From NCBI GenBank assembly GCA_018806985.1, contig JADANN010000382.1, positions 19,918 to 83,917 on the forward strand: a DNA stretch of 64,000 nt. Direction: 5' to 3'. The stretch's first letter is position 1. Every line of letters begins with the position of its first letter. A program made the position numbers and the translations under genes. Below are positions 34,045-43,744 of this stretch, one piece after another. The notes below the pieces were generated by a model. The model was given only the letters and a program-made list of their open reading frames with translations. It was not told the origin of the DNA and did not search any database. The stretch comes from Angiostrongylus vasorum. Lineage: Eukaryota; Nematoda; Chromadorea; Rhabditida; Metastrongylidae.

Positions 34045-36180
34045 TGGACCGTTTGGCGTACAGAACGACATCTTTGCTTTTTGGTCGTTGACGTAGGTCG
34101 GAGCTACGGATCCCTTCCCTTACTTGTGTGAAACGGGATACTCTTAGCATCGTCCTTTCGACTGCGCGTTCAATAGCGCTGAGTGATCTTTGATCCTGCT
34201 TACGCAGCGACCAGGTTTCTGACGCATGCGTTAGGGCAGGAAGCACCGTTGAGTCGAGAAGGTGGGCACGGAGTCGGGTGTTCCTAAGGACTGCTTGGCT
34301 ATCAAGGGCTTCCACGACTTCTTCTATCTCAATTGAGTCAAATGCTTTCTTTAAATCGATGAAGTGAGAGAGAGCGGTCTTCTGTACTCTGCGTTACTTC
34401 AATGAGTCCTGTTGTCTTATGGATTTGGTCCGTCGTACTAAATCCTTTTCGAAACCCTGCTTGCTCACATGGCTGTCCTTCGTCCAGTGTTCTCTCATTC
34501 CTTTTCAGGATTACTCCAGTGAAAAGTTTGCGGACGACAGACAGCAAGCAGATTGTGCGATAGCTGCTGATATCGTGTAGATCCCTCTTCTTGAACAATA
34601 ACACAGTCTTGCTGGTCTTCCACTGATTAGGGACCTTGCATTCAGAAAGGTAACGTGTGAAGAGCCGAGCCAGTGTGTTCACGCGGAAAGGTGGAAGGTT
34701 CTTCAGGTGTTCTGATCTTGTCCTGTCTGGATCTGGTGCTTTTCGAGTTTTCACCGACTAAATGGCATGTCGGATTTCGGAAGGGAGAACGGGTAGTACA
34801 ACATATCCATCCTCCTTTTATTTCATATGACGGAAGGTGGACATGGCTATCGAAGAGATCTGAGTAGTATTCGTAAGCGATTTTCTCCATTGCTATTCTG
34901 GACACTGTAATTGTTCCGTCTCGGCGTCGGAGTGCAATCATCTTGGTGTTGTAATTGGCGAAGTTTCGATGGGATTTGCAAATGCTTTTTCTAAGCCTCT
35001 GCAGCTTCGACCATTCCTGCTGGTCTTCTCTCTTTAAGATCTTCTTTTATCGCCTCTCTGCATTGTTTTGCAAGTTCGGACGTTAGTTCGCGGTTGCCTG
35101 TAGCCCGTGCGATTCCACGCTGGTGTATCAGCTCTAGTGTTTCTGGAGAGGGATGTCTCTTAGTGACTTTCGAACTCTCAGCTTCCATAGTGCTAGCTTG
35201 AAGATGTTGAATGAGCCGATCGTATTCTTCGTCTATGTTATCGACAACGGCATCTTCCCAACAGCCGACTAATGAATTGAATAGGTCCCAGTTTGTGGTG
35301 GTTCTGGCACTTCGGTTTTTGAATTTAGTGGCTTTTTCTTCTTTGCGCGAGAAATAGAATCTAGCACGAAAGAGACGGTGGTCTGATCCCGCGTAGAATT
35401 TTTGAAACAACAGCGACATCGGTTAGTCAAAACCTTCTATTTACTGTGATGTGGTCTAGTTCGTTATGGTACTCTCCATTGGTGGATTCCCACGTCCAGC
35501 GTTGACGGTGGGGCTTCTGGAATTGCGAGTTACCGTGGATGGTCTTGGTCATCAAGATAAACTCAGAGAGCCGTTCATCGTGGTCATTCCTTTCTAATCC
35601 GTGGGTCCCAATGTGACGTTCTTCAGACGTTCTTGTTGGCCCAGTCTTGACGTTAAAATCTCCAGTGATGACCTTGAAGAATTTGTAGTCTTCTCTGCAG
35701 AACTTCTCCAAGCCCATATAGAAAGCTTAAACTTCTTCTTCGTCAAAGTTTGATGTCGGCTCGTAAATGACGATGATTGTCAAAGGCGGTATCGATCTAC
35801 ATCTTTTCTGGGTCTTGCCAGGCTCTCCCAGAGTGAACATGGATCTTATTTGTTGGAGGCGACTCCTAACCGCTTCCCCATATACTTCCCTGTCACTTGA
35901 TTACAGGCTATTGGCCGAATTGACTCGTAGAATACAATCTGCATAAACTAGAACGCACCCACACAAGCGTGCATGAGTACGCCTGGTCAATACAGAAAGT
36001 ATGTGCCAAATCAGCTCAGTAGAAACAGGGAGTCCTTCTCCTGGATCCATCTGCGTCTCAGAGAAGCAAGGGTCGCTTTTGATCCGCGATTAACCCCTAT
36101 CCGCCATCTGGGGGACTCGCCACGTGGGCTCGCGACTAACCGGCTCTAGGGGTCCCTTATATGGGGTACATCCGTATAAA
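34045..36180 (-). pseudogene. RTE-a LINE with internal deletion of the catalytic RT core
   Basis: Minus strand from 36180. The 5' untranslated region (36180-35820) matches that of the copy at 47165. Endonuclease follows (35717-35427, [20 protein letters not shown]), then linker (35419-34991) and RT fingers (34754-34338, YRTICLLSVVRKLFTGVILK). Near 34285 the reading jumps from EALDSQ directly to RNTRLRAHLLDSTVLPA. This removes about 550 bases that hold GVRQGDTISPK, FADD and the following region in other copies. The 3' ~300 bases are also missing. The endonuclease and 5' parts are in better shape than in most copies here. Confidence 0.85.
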
Positions 36181-37389
36181 ACATAGTATCAGTTAATTCT
36201 CAGCAGTTAATTGAATAGTTTTTTAGGGTATGGCATTATTGTGAAATAAGTCAAATTTGCAACATGTTTTTTTCTTACCTGATAAATCGAAGCCAACGGC
36301 CAATATGAATGCTTGAAGCAGTGAAACCATTCCTTAAAAAGTGATGGTAGAGAAGGGGGGCAAATGATCAGTTGTGGTTGAGAGTTCCGTTGATTGAGGA
36401 ACACCTTGGGTTGTAGAAAAAAAAACACGGTCGCCTACTATTCACTAGCACAGTAGCCTCTCCTTGCTTTGAAGCGCTAATCAAACAACCGGGAAAAATT
36501 AACGCTCGATGAAAGCAGCTTGTGGATTTATGTCGAGCTTGAAACGGGGAAAAACTTGTGCGCCTCGAAACTTTTGGTATAATTCAAATAAAATAGAAAA
36601 AGTTGAACGTTATTCCAATTGCAACGCATCTCATATGACTATAAAAAATCTTTCAGATGAAAAAAAATAATTTAAAAAAGGTTTTAACAGCACCAGCGAA
36701 AACAAGAGGCTTCTGAAGACGCATCGAAAACGGAACAAGTTCCTTTCTTGTTAAGCTGAGCGTGGAACGAGTTTTTTGACCTAAATTCTATATGGATGTA
36801 AAGATAGTGGTTTGTACGATCAAAATGATGTAACGATAATAATGAAGAATTGATGTAATCGATAATGATTGAATTCCTCTTCAATTATCGAAAATTAGTT
36901 TGGCACCTAAACAGCTAGAATCAGCGCAAATCCGGAAAAACGCAACATTTATCATTCCACGTTGACCATCACAAACCCTGGCACGTGTAATTAAAACACT
37001 TTCTGGCTAAACACCACGATTTTTCATGAACTCATTTAGGATCGACTTAAATGGAGCTCTTAGCACCATACTTCTGACCCAATTAATGATCCTTTTCGAA
37101 GAGTAGAATAAGGTTTGTAGTCACCTCTTGGTCTGCCAAAAAAACGAATAAATAAATCGCATTGCATAAACCCCTTTATCGATATGGTGTCTGGAAACGG
37201 TAATCACCTATAAGCACTCGGGATACACAACACTATTGAAAGTTATCTGGGAAATAAGTGTAGCACAACTACTTGCGATCCAAGCATAAGTACATAATGA
37301 CTACAATCGTGTCTGCAACGACGATTCAACCAGCTGTAGGGTAATTTAAGGTAGAGCACGTGTTAACTTAAAATAGTGTAGAATGAATT
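36181..37389. other. Spacer, nothing recognised
   Basis: AT-rich with no repeat copy, and no open frame with convincing content. Confidence 0.4.
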
Positions 37390-37545
37390 GTAAAATAAAC
37401 TAAGAGAAAGGTGAAACGAAGGCTGCGGTGGTGAATGCGTTAGCCTCGGAAAGAGTAATAGCGCGTTCGTTCCCCACCACAGACACCTGCGGTCTGGAGT
37501 TTTGCAAATATCTCAGCACCATTGTGGTTAAAATACAACGTACAA
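37390..37545 (+). repeat. SINE-D copy, solo sense, short
   Basis: GGTGGTGAATGCGTTAGCC, AGCGCGTTCGTTCCCCACC, AGACACCTGCGGTCTGGAG and TTTTGCAAATATCTCAGC. The first half and the 3' tail are missing. Confidence 0.7.
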
Positions 37546-38666
37546 AGCACATTCTGGCCATACTCTGTTCCTGTGGAAGAGTTTTGTTTAAAATCTCCGA
37601 ATTTTTTCCCCTGAATTAGAAATATCACAGGCAACTATGAGAGTAATGAATACTCATTTTACTACACTGCGAGTACAAACAAGTGATAATCTCTCAGCAT
37701 AAACAAGTGATTCTCCAGTCTTTATCACCTTTGTAGAAGGATTTTTACCGTACATGGTGCTGGTAACGTTCTAATGTTACACAGAATATGACAATAATAC
37801 AATGGAACAATTCATAAGACGTTATAATACACCATAGGTTGTTACACACCACAGTGAAGAATTGCAGAGTCGGCTGAATTTTATGGTGTCCTTATGAATG
37901 AAACGGAACTTGAAGAGATCATATTCGACAAGTTTTTCTGTAAATGCTAATTCTTGATGTTTTTTGTAGAACTCGATATTTACCATCATCTAATCAATAC
38001 AGATTCATGTGCCACCACACCAAATTGTGCACATGGATGGGATAGGCAATCCAATCTCCCAGACGGCATGCAAAATCACTTAACAATAGTAACACCTCGT
38101 GTTTGCTCAACATGAATATCAAGAGTATCAATAGTGTTCCAAGAACTACACAAAACGCAAGAGACTAGGTCAACTAATAAGCTGCAGAAGTACTACAGAT
38201 GTACCCGCATTGATCCTGAGACAGAGTCTCTAACACTATAGATTGTAGAATGTCTTGAATGTCTTTGTTTTTCCACTGGACTTCATGTATCCGCAGTGGT
38301 ATCATTCTGCGCTATCTCTATGTCAAATGAACCACGTACTTACGATGCAAGCCGCCTCCATTCACTACAGAATTTGTAGATTGGAGTGAGAAGTGATTAG
38401 TCAGGTAGATTAATCACACGGCCGCTTGGCGAGCAAAAATTGCGAGTGTACATACGTATACTCATTGTCATTAACTTCGATACGATAGAGTTCTATGCCG
38501 CAATTTGTTCTATTCGGATCTGACGTACACTACTTATACGATCACGAAGCGCTTTTGCTTCAACTAATTAAATGTTTCGCATCTTTATTATCGGGAAAGC
38601 AAGGGAGAAGAAAAGAGTGAATGGTTGTTTGTTTTCTGGACTGCGAGCTTGGTTTCTGTTGTAAAT
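37546..38666. other. Spacer with one possible exon
   Basis: After an acceptor-like GTTTTTTGTAG at 37959-37969, a plus-strand frame stays open to TGA at 38113-38115 (LDIYHHLINTDSCATTPNCA, then HGWDRQSNLPDGMQNHL). It could be an exon of the gene cluster that follows, but no donor or family is evident. The rest is unrecognised. Confidence 0.3.
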
Positions 38667-40322
38667 TTAACTTCACCTATTATCACCTCGACAGTCACCG
38701 ACTTTTCATTCTATGTTCTCTCAGAAATGATCTGCTCCCAGAGTTAATGGATGGCAAATGCATTGGTGTTGGACTGTCGAAGAGCGTGAAAATGTTTGAA
38801 CGTGATGGTGGAAAATGTAGCCTATTCGTCGTTGCTGACGCATTGTAGTCTAGGTTTTATTAGCACTTTTTCTTCTGTTGCATCTGATTTACTGTAGCAT
38901 GTTTTAGTCACGAAGAGGCTTTTTCATGGGGATGGGCAAAATTTGCTCGATAAAATATAACAAATGAGGAGTTTTGTTGATCGCAGAACAGGAAGGTCAG
39001 AGTTTTCAGTGGATCCTGCCAGCAGGCCCGATTTTGTGCACGTGATTCTGCAGATCATTAAAGGTACGATTTATTTCGGAGCAGTGTGCACATCTTTGAA
39101 AACGGAAGAGTACAAGGGTTATATGTGACGACATTATAGGGTAGGAAGAAAACATTCGCAATCGACAACATCTCCGCGTTGCTAGTTCACTTAGGTTCGA
39201 TTGCCTTGTTGCTTTTCTAGAACAGGTGTACACCTCCTAATTTCATTTGTAGGATGCGAAGTACAGACGGGAACTTGTGTACTGTTAAGCAATATTTTAA
39301 GGACCACTACAACATTGAGCTGAAGAATGTTAACTCCAAAGTACAATTGTTTTGTTGTTGAGTACTACTATGCAAATTTTCCTCACTATACCCACTTTAC
39401 TTTGCTCGTGAAGAGAAAAAGAAAGATTATCTACATTACGCAGGTATCCAGGATTGTTAACTGTTTCAGAAGGATACAAACCGTGCACATATTACGCAGT
39501 GGAACTCCTTTCTGTGACTCCATCGCAAAGAGTCATATGACAACAACAAAGTCCTGACGACGTCACAGCTATTCTACGTTTGAAACCTTCATCACTTATG
39601 GAGTCATCAACTTTTGTATTCTCGCAGGTAGCAGGCATCGGCAACGCTTCCGCAGCATCGTCTTAGCAAGACGAAACGGGTGAAGAATAGGTGATTGGCC
39701 GCATTCTCACTCCTATTAGTGTTTATGGAGGACCAAGAAAGATCACGGTCAACAAAGTGTGTTTGTTTAACACTTCGACTTTTTTTCGCTTTTTTTTAAG
39801 TTCATCTGTATATGATGAAATACTATGGATGACAACATTCAGTGTAAGTGGAATTGGGATGACTCCCAATTTCTCTAGCCCGCAAAGCTGTTAAATTAGG
39901 CGTATGTGTAACGTTAACACAAAACGACGAAGGATAAATGTCAGTCAAGTAGGGAGCTTTTGAGAGTCGTTAAATTATGAATGATGACTTCAAAATCATA
40001 CTATTCCATTAATCAGAGGCTACATTGATCGGATCGAGAAGCGCTGTCGTACGCGCTGCATGGAAGTCTCGAACGCTTTCGAAGTTTCTTGTCTAGAGCG
40101 TCAAAATTATGATGGTCTAAAGGTGGGTTTCTTAAAGAATACGGTCATGCGATATACCTTTTGTAGAATCAGATGGAAGCCTGCTTCACTCATTTTTTTA
40201 ACGCAGGATGAGCATGTTTAAGGAGAAAGAGATTTGGTCTCGTTCACTTTTGATGCGTAGGAATGGTATGCGGAACAGAGGAAGAAAAATGGAAACTATC
40301 TTATGTTCATTACATCGAAAAG
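38667..40322 (+). pseudogene. Argonaute family pseudogene (N/L1, PAZ, L2, MID pieces)
   Basis: Argonautes bind small RNAs for gene silencing. Pieces in the correct order: 38667-38848 YYHLDSHRLF and IGVGLSKSVKMFERDGGKCS (N/L1); 39010-39063 ASRPDFVHVILQIIK; 39085-39225 FENGRVQGLYVTT, then a stop, then RKKTFAIDNIS; 39253-39330 TDGNLCTVKQYFKDHYNIEL (PAZ start); 39444-39577 YYAVELLSVTPSQRV, a TGA at 39538, then QQQSPDDV (PAZ end); 39632-39690 ASATLPQHRLSKTKRV; 39691-39756 GRILTPISVYGG (L2); 40006-40122 RIEKRCRTRCMEV (MID); 40207-40322 EWYAEQRKKNGNYLMFIT with two stops. Intron borders remain. No PIWI domain was found downstream. Stops in several exons and a missing L2 piece argue for a pseudogene. 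The worm-specific branch cannot be settled by eye. Confidence 0.75.
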
Positions 40323-40957
40323 GTGAGCGCATTTCTTCTAGCCCTTCATTTGGTGATTGGCTTATTTGAGAGACCCGAATGCAACCCAAGCTACTTTTCT
40401 TCGTCTGTTTAATTCCTGCTTCACATTGTTTTCCGTGTCCGTTGATCGCCATAGGTATGTCTACGAGGTGGTCTCTGCAATCACAGGGTCATCCAGTTCA
40501 ATTTCTTCGCCTTCGCACCATGGGTTTTTTATGAACTGCGTCTTGTTATTACTATAGCTTTTAGTGAACATATAAAACTTATCGCATCATCTTATTCATT
40601 CCCCCTTCACTTTTACTTTCTGGTACATCTACATTGGGAAATATTAGCTACTGCCGACAAGTGTATGAAGAAGTGCCTTGCAGACGGATCAAAATGCTCT
40701 CCATAAGTGCTTTATGGCTTCTTTATTTCACGCGATAAGGTCGCCTTACTCCGAACAATATACTGTGCTCGTCGTTGAATAGTGGAACTATTGCTGGCTC
40801 AATCTTACTCCATCATTTCATCTTCTCAATCTTTACAAAATCAATGGTTTCATTGCTACGTGATCCATATTAGTCTGTCGCCTCCTGCATTGAACTATTG
40901 ATTGCACAGAAATTCGCCTGGCCAAGTTTGAGGCTCACATTTTGGAGACAACACGAT
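40323..40957. other. Spacer after the Argonaute relic
   Basis: I looked for a PIWI domain on the plus strand and did not find one. The open frame 40357-40557 begins AYLRDPNATQA but shows no PIWI motif. Confidence 0.35.
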
Positions 40958-41233
40958 TCATGATGGCATATCCGAGAAGGGCTGACGACTAACATCCTTC
41001 ACTGATTCCTCGTTATGACTCCATTCTGAATCGTGGAGAACTCGATGACACAAACAAGATTTTAGGTCTTTTTGAAGAATCTCTGCATAATAGTCGGCAT
41101 CCAACCTTCCCGCTATCGTCTTCAGTGCTCGTATTCTACTCCCAATTCCACAGTGCTGTAAAAACTTTGTCACTGCATACCGTTTTCTTGAATACTGCAT
41201 TGTTAATTCCTCTCTCCCTATTTCCATCAACAT
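40958..41233 (-). mobile_element. Possible Tc1-like transposase scrap
   Basis: Minus-strand frame containing GIGSRIRALKTIAGRLDADY then YAEILQKDLKSC. This resembles the Tc1/Tc3-type segment 'S.G...L..I.G..D...Y..IL...L' that lies before the second catalytic Asp. The expected DN.P.H motif is not visible; SEWSHNEES occupies that place. No inverted repeats were found. A host gene is the alternative. Confidence 0.35.
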
Positions 41234-41535
41234 CAGCTGATTCGTAACATACGATACTGCTATTGCTTTGCTTTCCGTGATTATTACATCATTCGTTGTA
41301 GAGCCGTTTTATTTCAACACTGCGAATTTTTTACAAAAATTCTCAGAATGTCTGTAAAAAATAGTTATTTATTTGTGGAATTTCTCAGTATTTTGCACGC
41401 TTCAATATTATGAGTTCCTCGTGCTTCCTTTACCGAGGCCACGTTATGTTTCATTTGCTATCTCCTCTCTACATCCACCATTCTGCTTTTGACGTTTTTT
41501 TCCGCATGGTCTTTTAAAAGCGTTTAATTATAAAA

Positions 41536-41968
41536 ATGAAGTCATTACGAATTCCGCGGTTCACAACAATACTTGCGCTTTGCACGGTTGTAAGTTACGG
41601 AAACTTTGGAAGTGAAAAAGATCTCGATTTATTGCTATTGGGGTAACCAAGGTCTAATGTTCTGATGTGGAAAAAAATGTCATCCTGCATGGTTACACAG
41701 CGTTTGATTTTAGGATGAACCATATAAAGTTTTTCGAGGGTGCAACATATGGACGGCTCCGAATCCAGTAATTGTTCGTTCAACCACTACGACCACCGTG
41801 AACAAAAACTATCTGTGGTATCCCACATGAAATCAGAATGATGCTACTGTCTGTAGTGCGATTTTCATCACCTATGTTGTAGCGTATTCAGCAACAGACT
41901 GGTCAGTAGCATTTGATGCGAAAATAACGGCGGCTTTCAACTGTGAATCAACATATGTTGGCTCGTAG
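41536..41968 (+). pseudogene. Decayed secreted-protein gene (signal peptide exon + second exon)
   Basis: Exon 41536-41589 is MKSLRIPRFTTILALCTV, a typical signal-peptide exon, ending at a perfect donor GTAAGT. A 124-base intron ends in GATTTTAG. From 41714 the phase-0 frame reads DEPYKVFRGCNIWTAPNPVI then VRSTTTTTVNKNYLWYPT, hits TGA at 41828-41830, and continues coding-like for 45 codons (ATDWSVAFDAKITAAFNCES) to TAG at 41966-41968. The intact splice sites and long coding-like run with one internal stop suggest a recently inactivated secreted protein, or a sequence error at the TGA. No family recognised. Confidence 0.5.
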
Positions 41969-42042
41969 TGGAATTTGCTAATTGCAATAGGATTCGATAG
42001 AATTTATGAACCTTCTGCAAAAATAAACTGTTGTGTTTTACC

Positions 42043-42291
42043 ATGACGAAATTGCTACTTCTGATGCTCGTGGTGTTTATTTCTCCCATTTCATCACTTC
42101 ATGACTCATATTTCAAACCCGAAAGCAGATGAACAAACGAACTTCGTCCACTATGGCGCCATCGTGTTGTACAGTGTATCGTTCATGTCTTCGACTGTCA
42201 CTCTTACACTGAGTGTTTCAAAAGCTGTAATTCCTTCCTTTTCTGCATTTTTCAAGAGTTTTGTTCCCAGACGTGTTTGAATATGGAATGA
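42043..42291 (+). pseudogene. Small secreted cysteine-rich peptide with one premature TGA
   Basis: A single 83-codon frame from ATG 42043 to TGA 42289. Residues 1-19 (MTKLLLLMLVVFISPISSL) form a textbook signal peptide. A short pro-region follows, with codon 30 a TGA (42130-42132), then a basic WRHR. The C-terminal domain has seven cysteines spaced C-X6-C-X5-C-X3-C-X5-C-X5-C-X3-C. No splice pair fits around the TGA. The layout (signal, pro-region ending basic, Cys-rich core) fits a host-defence or secreted effector-like peptide, but this is inference. I do not recognise the cysteine pattern. Either a nonsense mutation (for example CGA to TGA) or a sequencing error explains the break. Confidence 0.45.
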
Positions 42292-42714
42292 CAACGTATA
42301 AAAAATTACCTATTTCGGAAGTCCAATATAGTAATCTTCTCTGCAAATCTACAAAGTCTTGACCTCTAGAAATGCTTTAGAGATCGAGAAATTCTCGTTT
42401 GGGATCGGAAAAAACAGCTTCGTCGCGAAAAGATTCAGCTGATTTTCTAACAGCACCATACTCGTGCACGTAAGAAGAAAACCGGAGCCAATGTTTCTAC
42501 TAGTACAGTTTACAGATGACATTGTGGATAACCTTCAACTCATATCAATTTGGTGGGTCAGTGCGATCGCCAATTTCAATAGGGTGAAAGTACGGAACTG
42601 TTTCCTCGCGTCATTTAGCCGGTTATCTCAACGACTCGCTTTTCATATTTTTGTGTCTCTGATGGTGAATTTGTGTTATTCTTCTTTGGAAAATTTGTAT
42701 GACAAAAATTTTTT

Positions 42715-42885
42715 TGTTGACTTCTTATTTAGTGCCTGTTACAATTTTCATAGCAGAGTATTGTGTGTGAAACAACCACAATTATGCTAAGGTATTTGCA
42801 GAACTTCGGACCGCAGGTGTCTGCGGTGGGGAAGGAACGCGCTATCACGCTTTCTGGGGGCCACACGGTAGAACAAATCTAGCTT
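42715..42885 (-). repeat. SINE-D copy, solo antisense
   Basis: On the plus strand TATTTGCAGAACTTCGGACC, GCAGGTGTCTGCGGTGGGG and GGAACGCGCTATCACGC are the SINE-D body in reverse. It is cut off near the A box. Confidence 0.65.
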
Positions 42886-42892
42886 CGTAGGG

Positions 42893-43262
42893 TGAGGATA
42901 GCACAGCGGTAGTGATACCGACCATCACGAGCGCGTCACTGGTTCGATCATGCACAAGGGTCATCAAGCATCTTCATCGCTGCGCTGTCGGGAAATTGCT
43001 AGGGGACTCGTCTGGTGAAAACTACTCACTGCAATCCAATTGCAAATGTTACAGCCTGGCTATCCCAGGACTCTGGAAAGAATCGATAAGATCAGCAATC
43101 GACGACGTTAAAAATGATACAAAAATCCTCATGCAGCAGCCGAAGTCACACATAAAGCTTGGAGATCTTCGTGGACAGTGGATGCGAGGAAACGAATCGA
43201 ATGTGAGAAGTGCTGGGATCCGCGCTATAGACGTGAAGACGGGTCATATAAAATAGAATAAA
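42893..43262 (+). repeat. SINE-B copy, best example
   Basis: tRNA-like head: A box TAGCACAGCGGTAGTG at 42900 and B box CTGGTTCGATCATGC at about 42938, 41 bases apart as in a tRNA gene. A non-tRNA body follows, with CAGCCTGGCTATCCCAGG, TCTTCGTGGACAGTGGATGC and GCTGGGATCCGCGCTATAG, ending AAAATAGAATAAATAAATC. Related pieces lie at 16440-16775 and 32510-32735. Confidence 0.65.
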
Positions 43263-43369
43263 TAAATCAGTAATAATTTTCTTAAAAAATCTCCTTCCGT
43301 GTTTTATAACATTCCGGTATGAAAAGAGCTCCGTTTAGTACTGCCACACTATTGCCATTGAATAAAAAA

Positions 43370-43652
43370 GGATAAAGCTTTCGGCGTTGATCAATTCCTG
43401 AGGGATGCGCCGTGCATTCGACCCCTCTAAACATCGTTTGCAGCTGAATGAATACATATCTGGTCTTTACAATGACTCCCGGTGGCCCCACCGATGTATC
43501 GAGTCAGTGCTGCCAGTGATCCTCCCATACAAGTCTGGTACCAATTTGCCGACCGAAGGAGGGATGGAAGGATTGGTGGGCCATAGGCGCGAGGAACGAT
43601 TCCACGTGTGCGTTGCAGGGCGCCTCCGACCACTGTGCCACATGCGCCAAAA
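43370..43652 (-). repeat. SINE-A copy
   Basis: The reverse complement shows GCATGTGGCACAGTGGTCGG (A box), CACGTGGAATCGTTCCTCG (B-box-like), GACTCGATACATCGGTGGG and the 3' end TTGATCAACGCCGAAAGC. Confidence 0.75.
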
Positions 43653-43744
43653 CGACACGCGTTTGCAAAAATACATCCTTAAATGCCAGACAATCATTAT
43701 TCTAAACTAGAGAGGTAGAAAAGAGAGTGCGCATAGTCAGGTGA

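Noticed and set aside
39006..39233. Minus-strand 75-codon ORF
   Set aside because: It is a shadow of the Argonaute L1/PAZ exons on the plus strand.
40198..40452. Minus-strand 84-codon ORF
   Set aside because: It overlaps the MID-domain relic on the plus strand and has no motif of its own.
42130..42132. TGA in the Cys-rich peptide read as selenocysteine
   Set aside because: The position lies in the pro-region, no SECIS-like hairpin was evident, and a simple nonsense change or sequence error is more likely.
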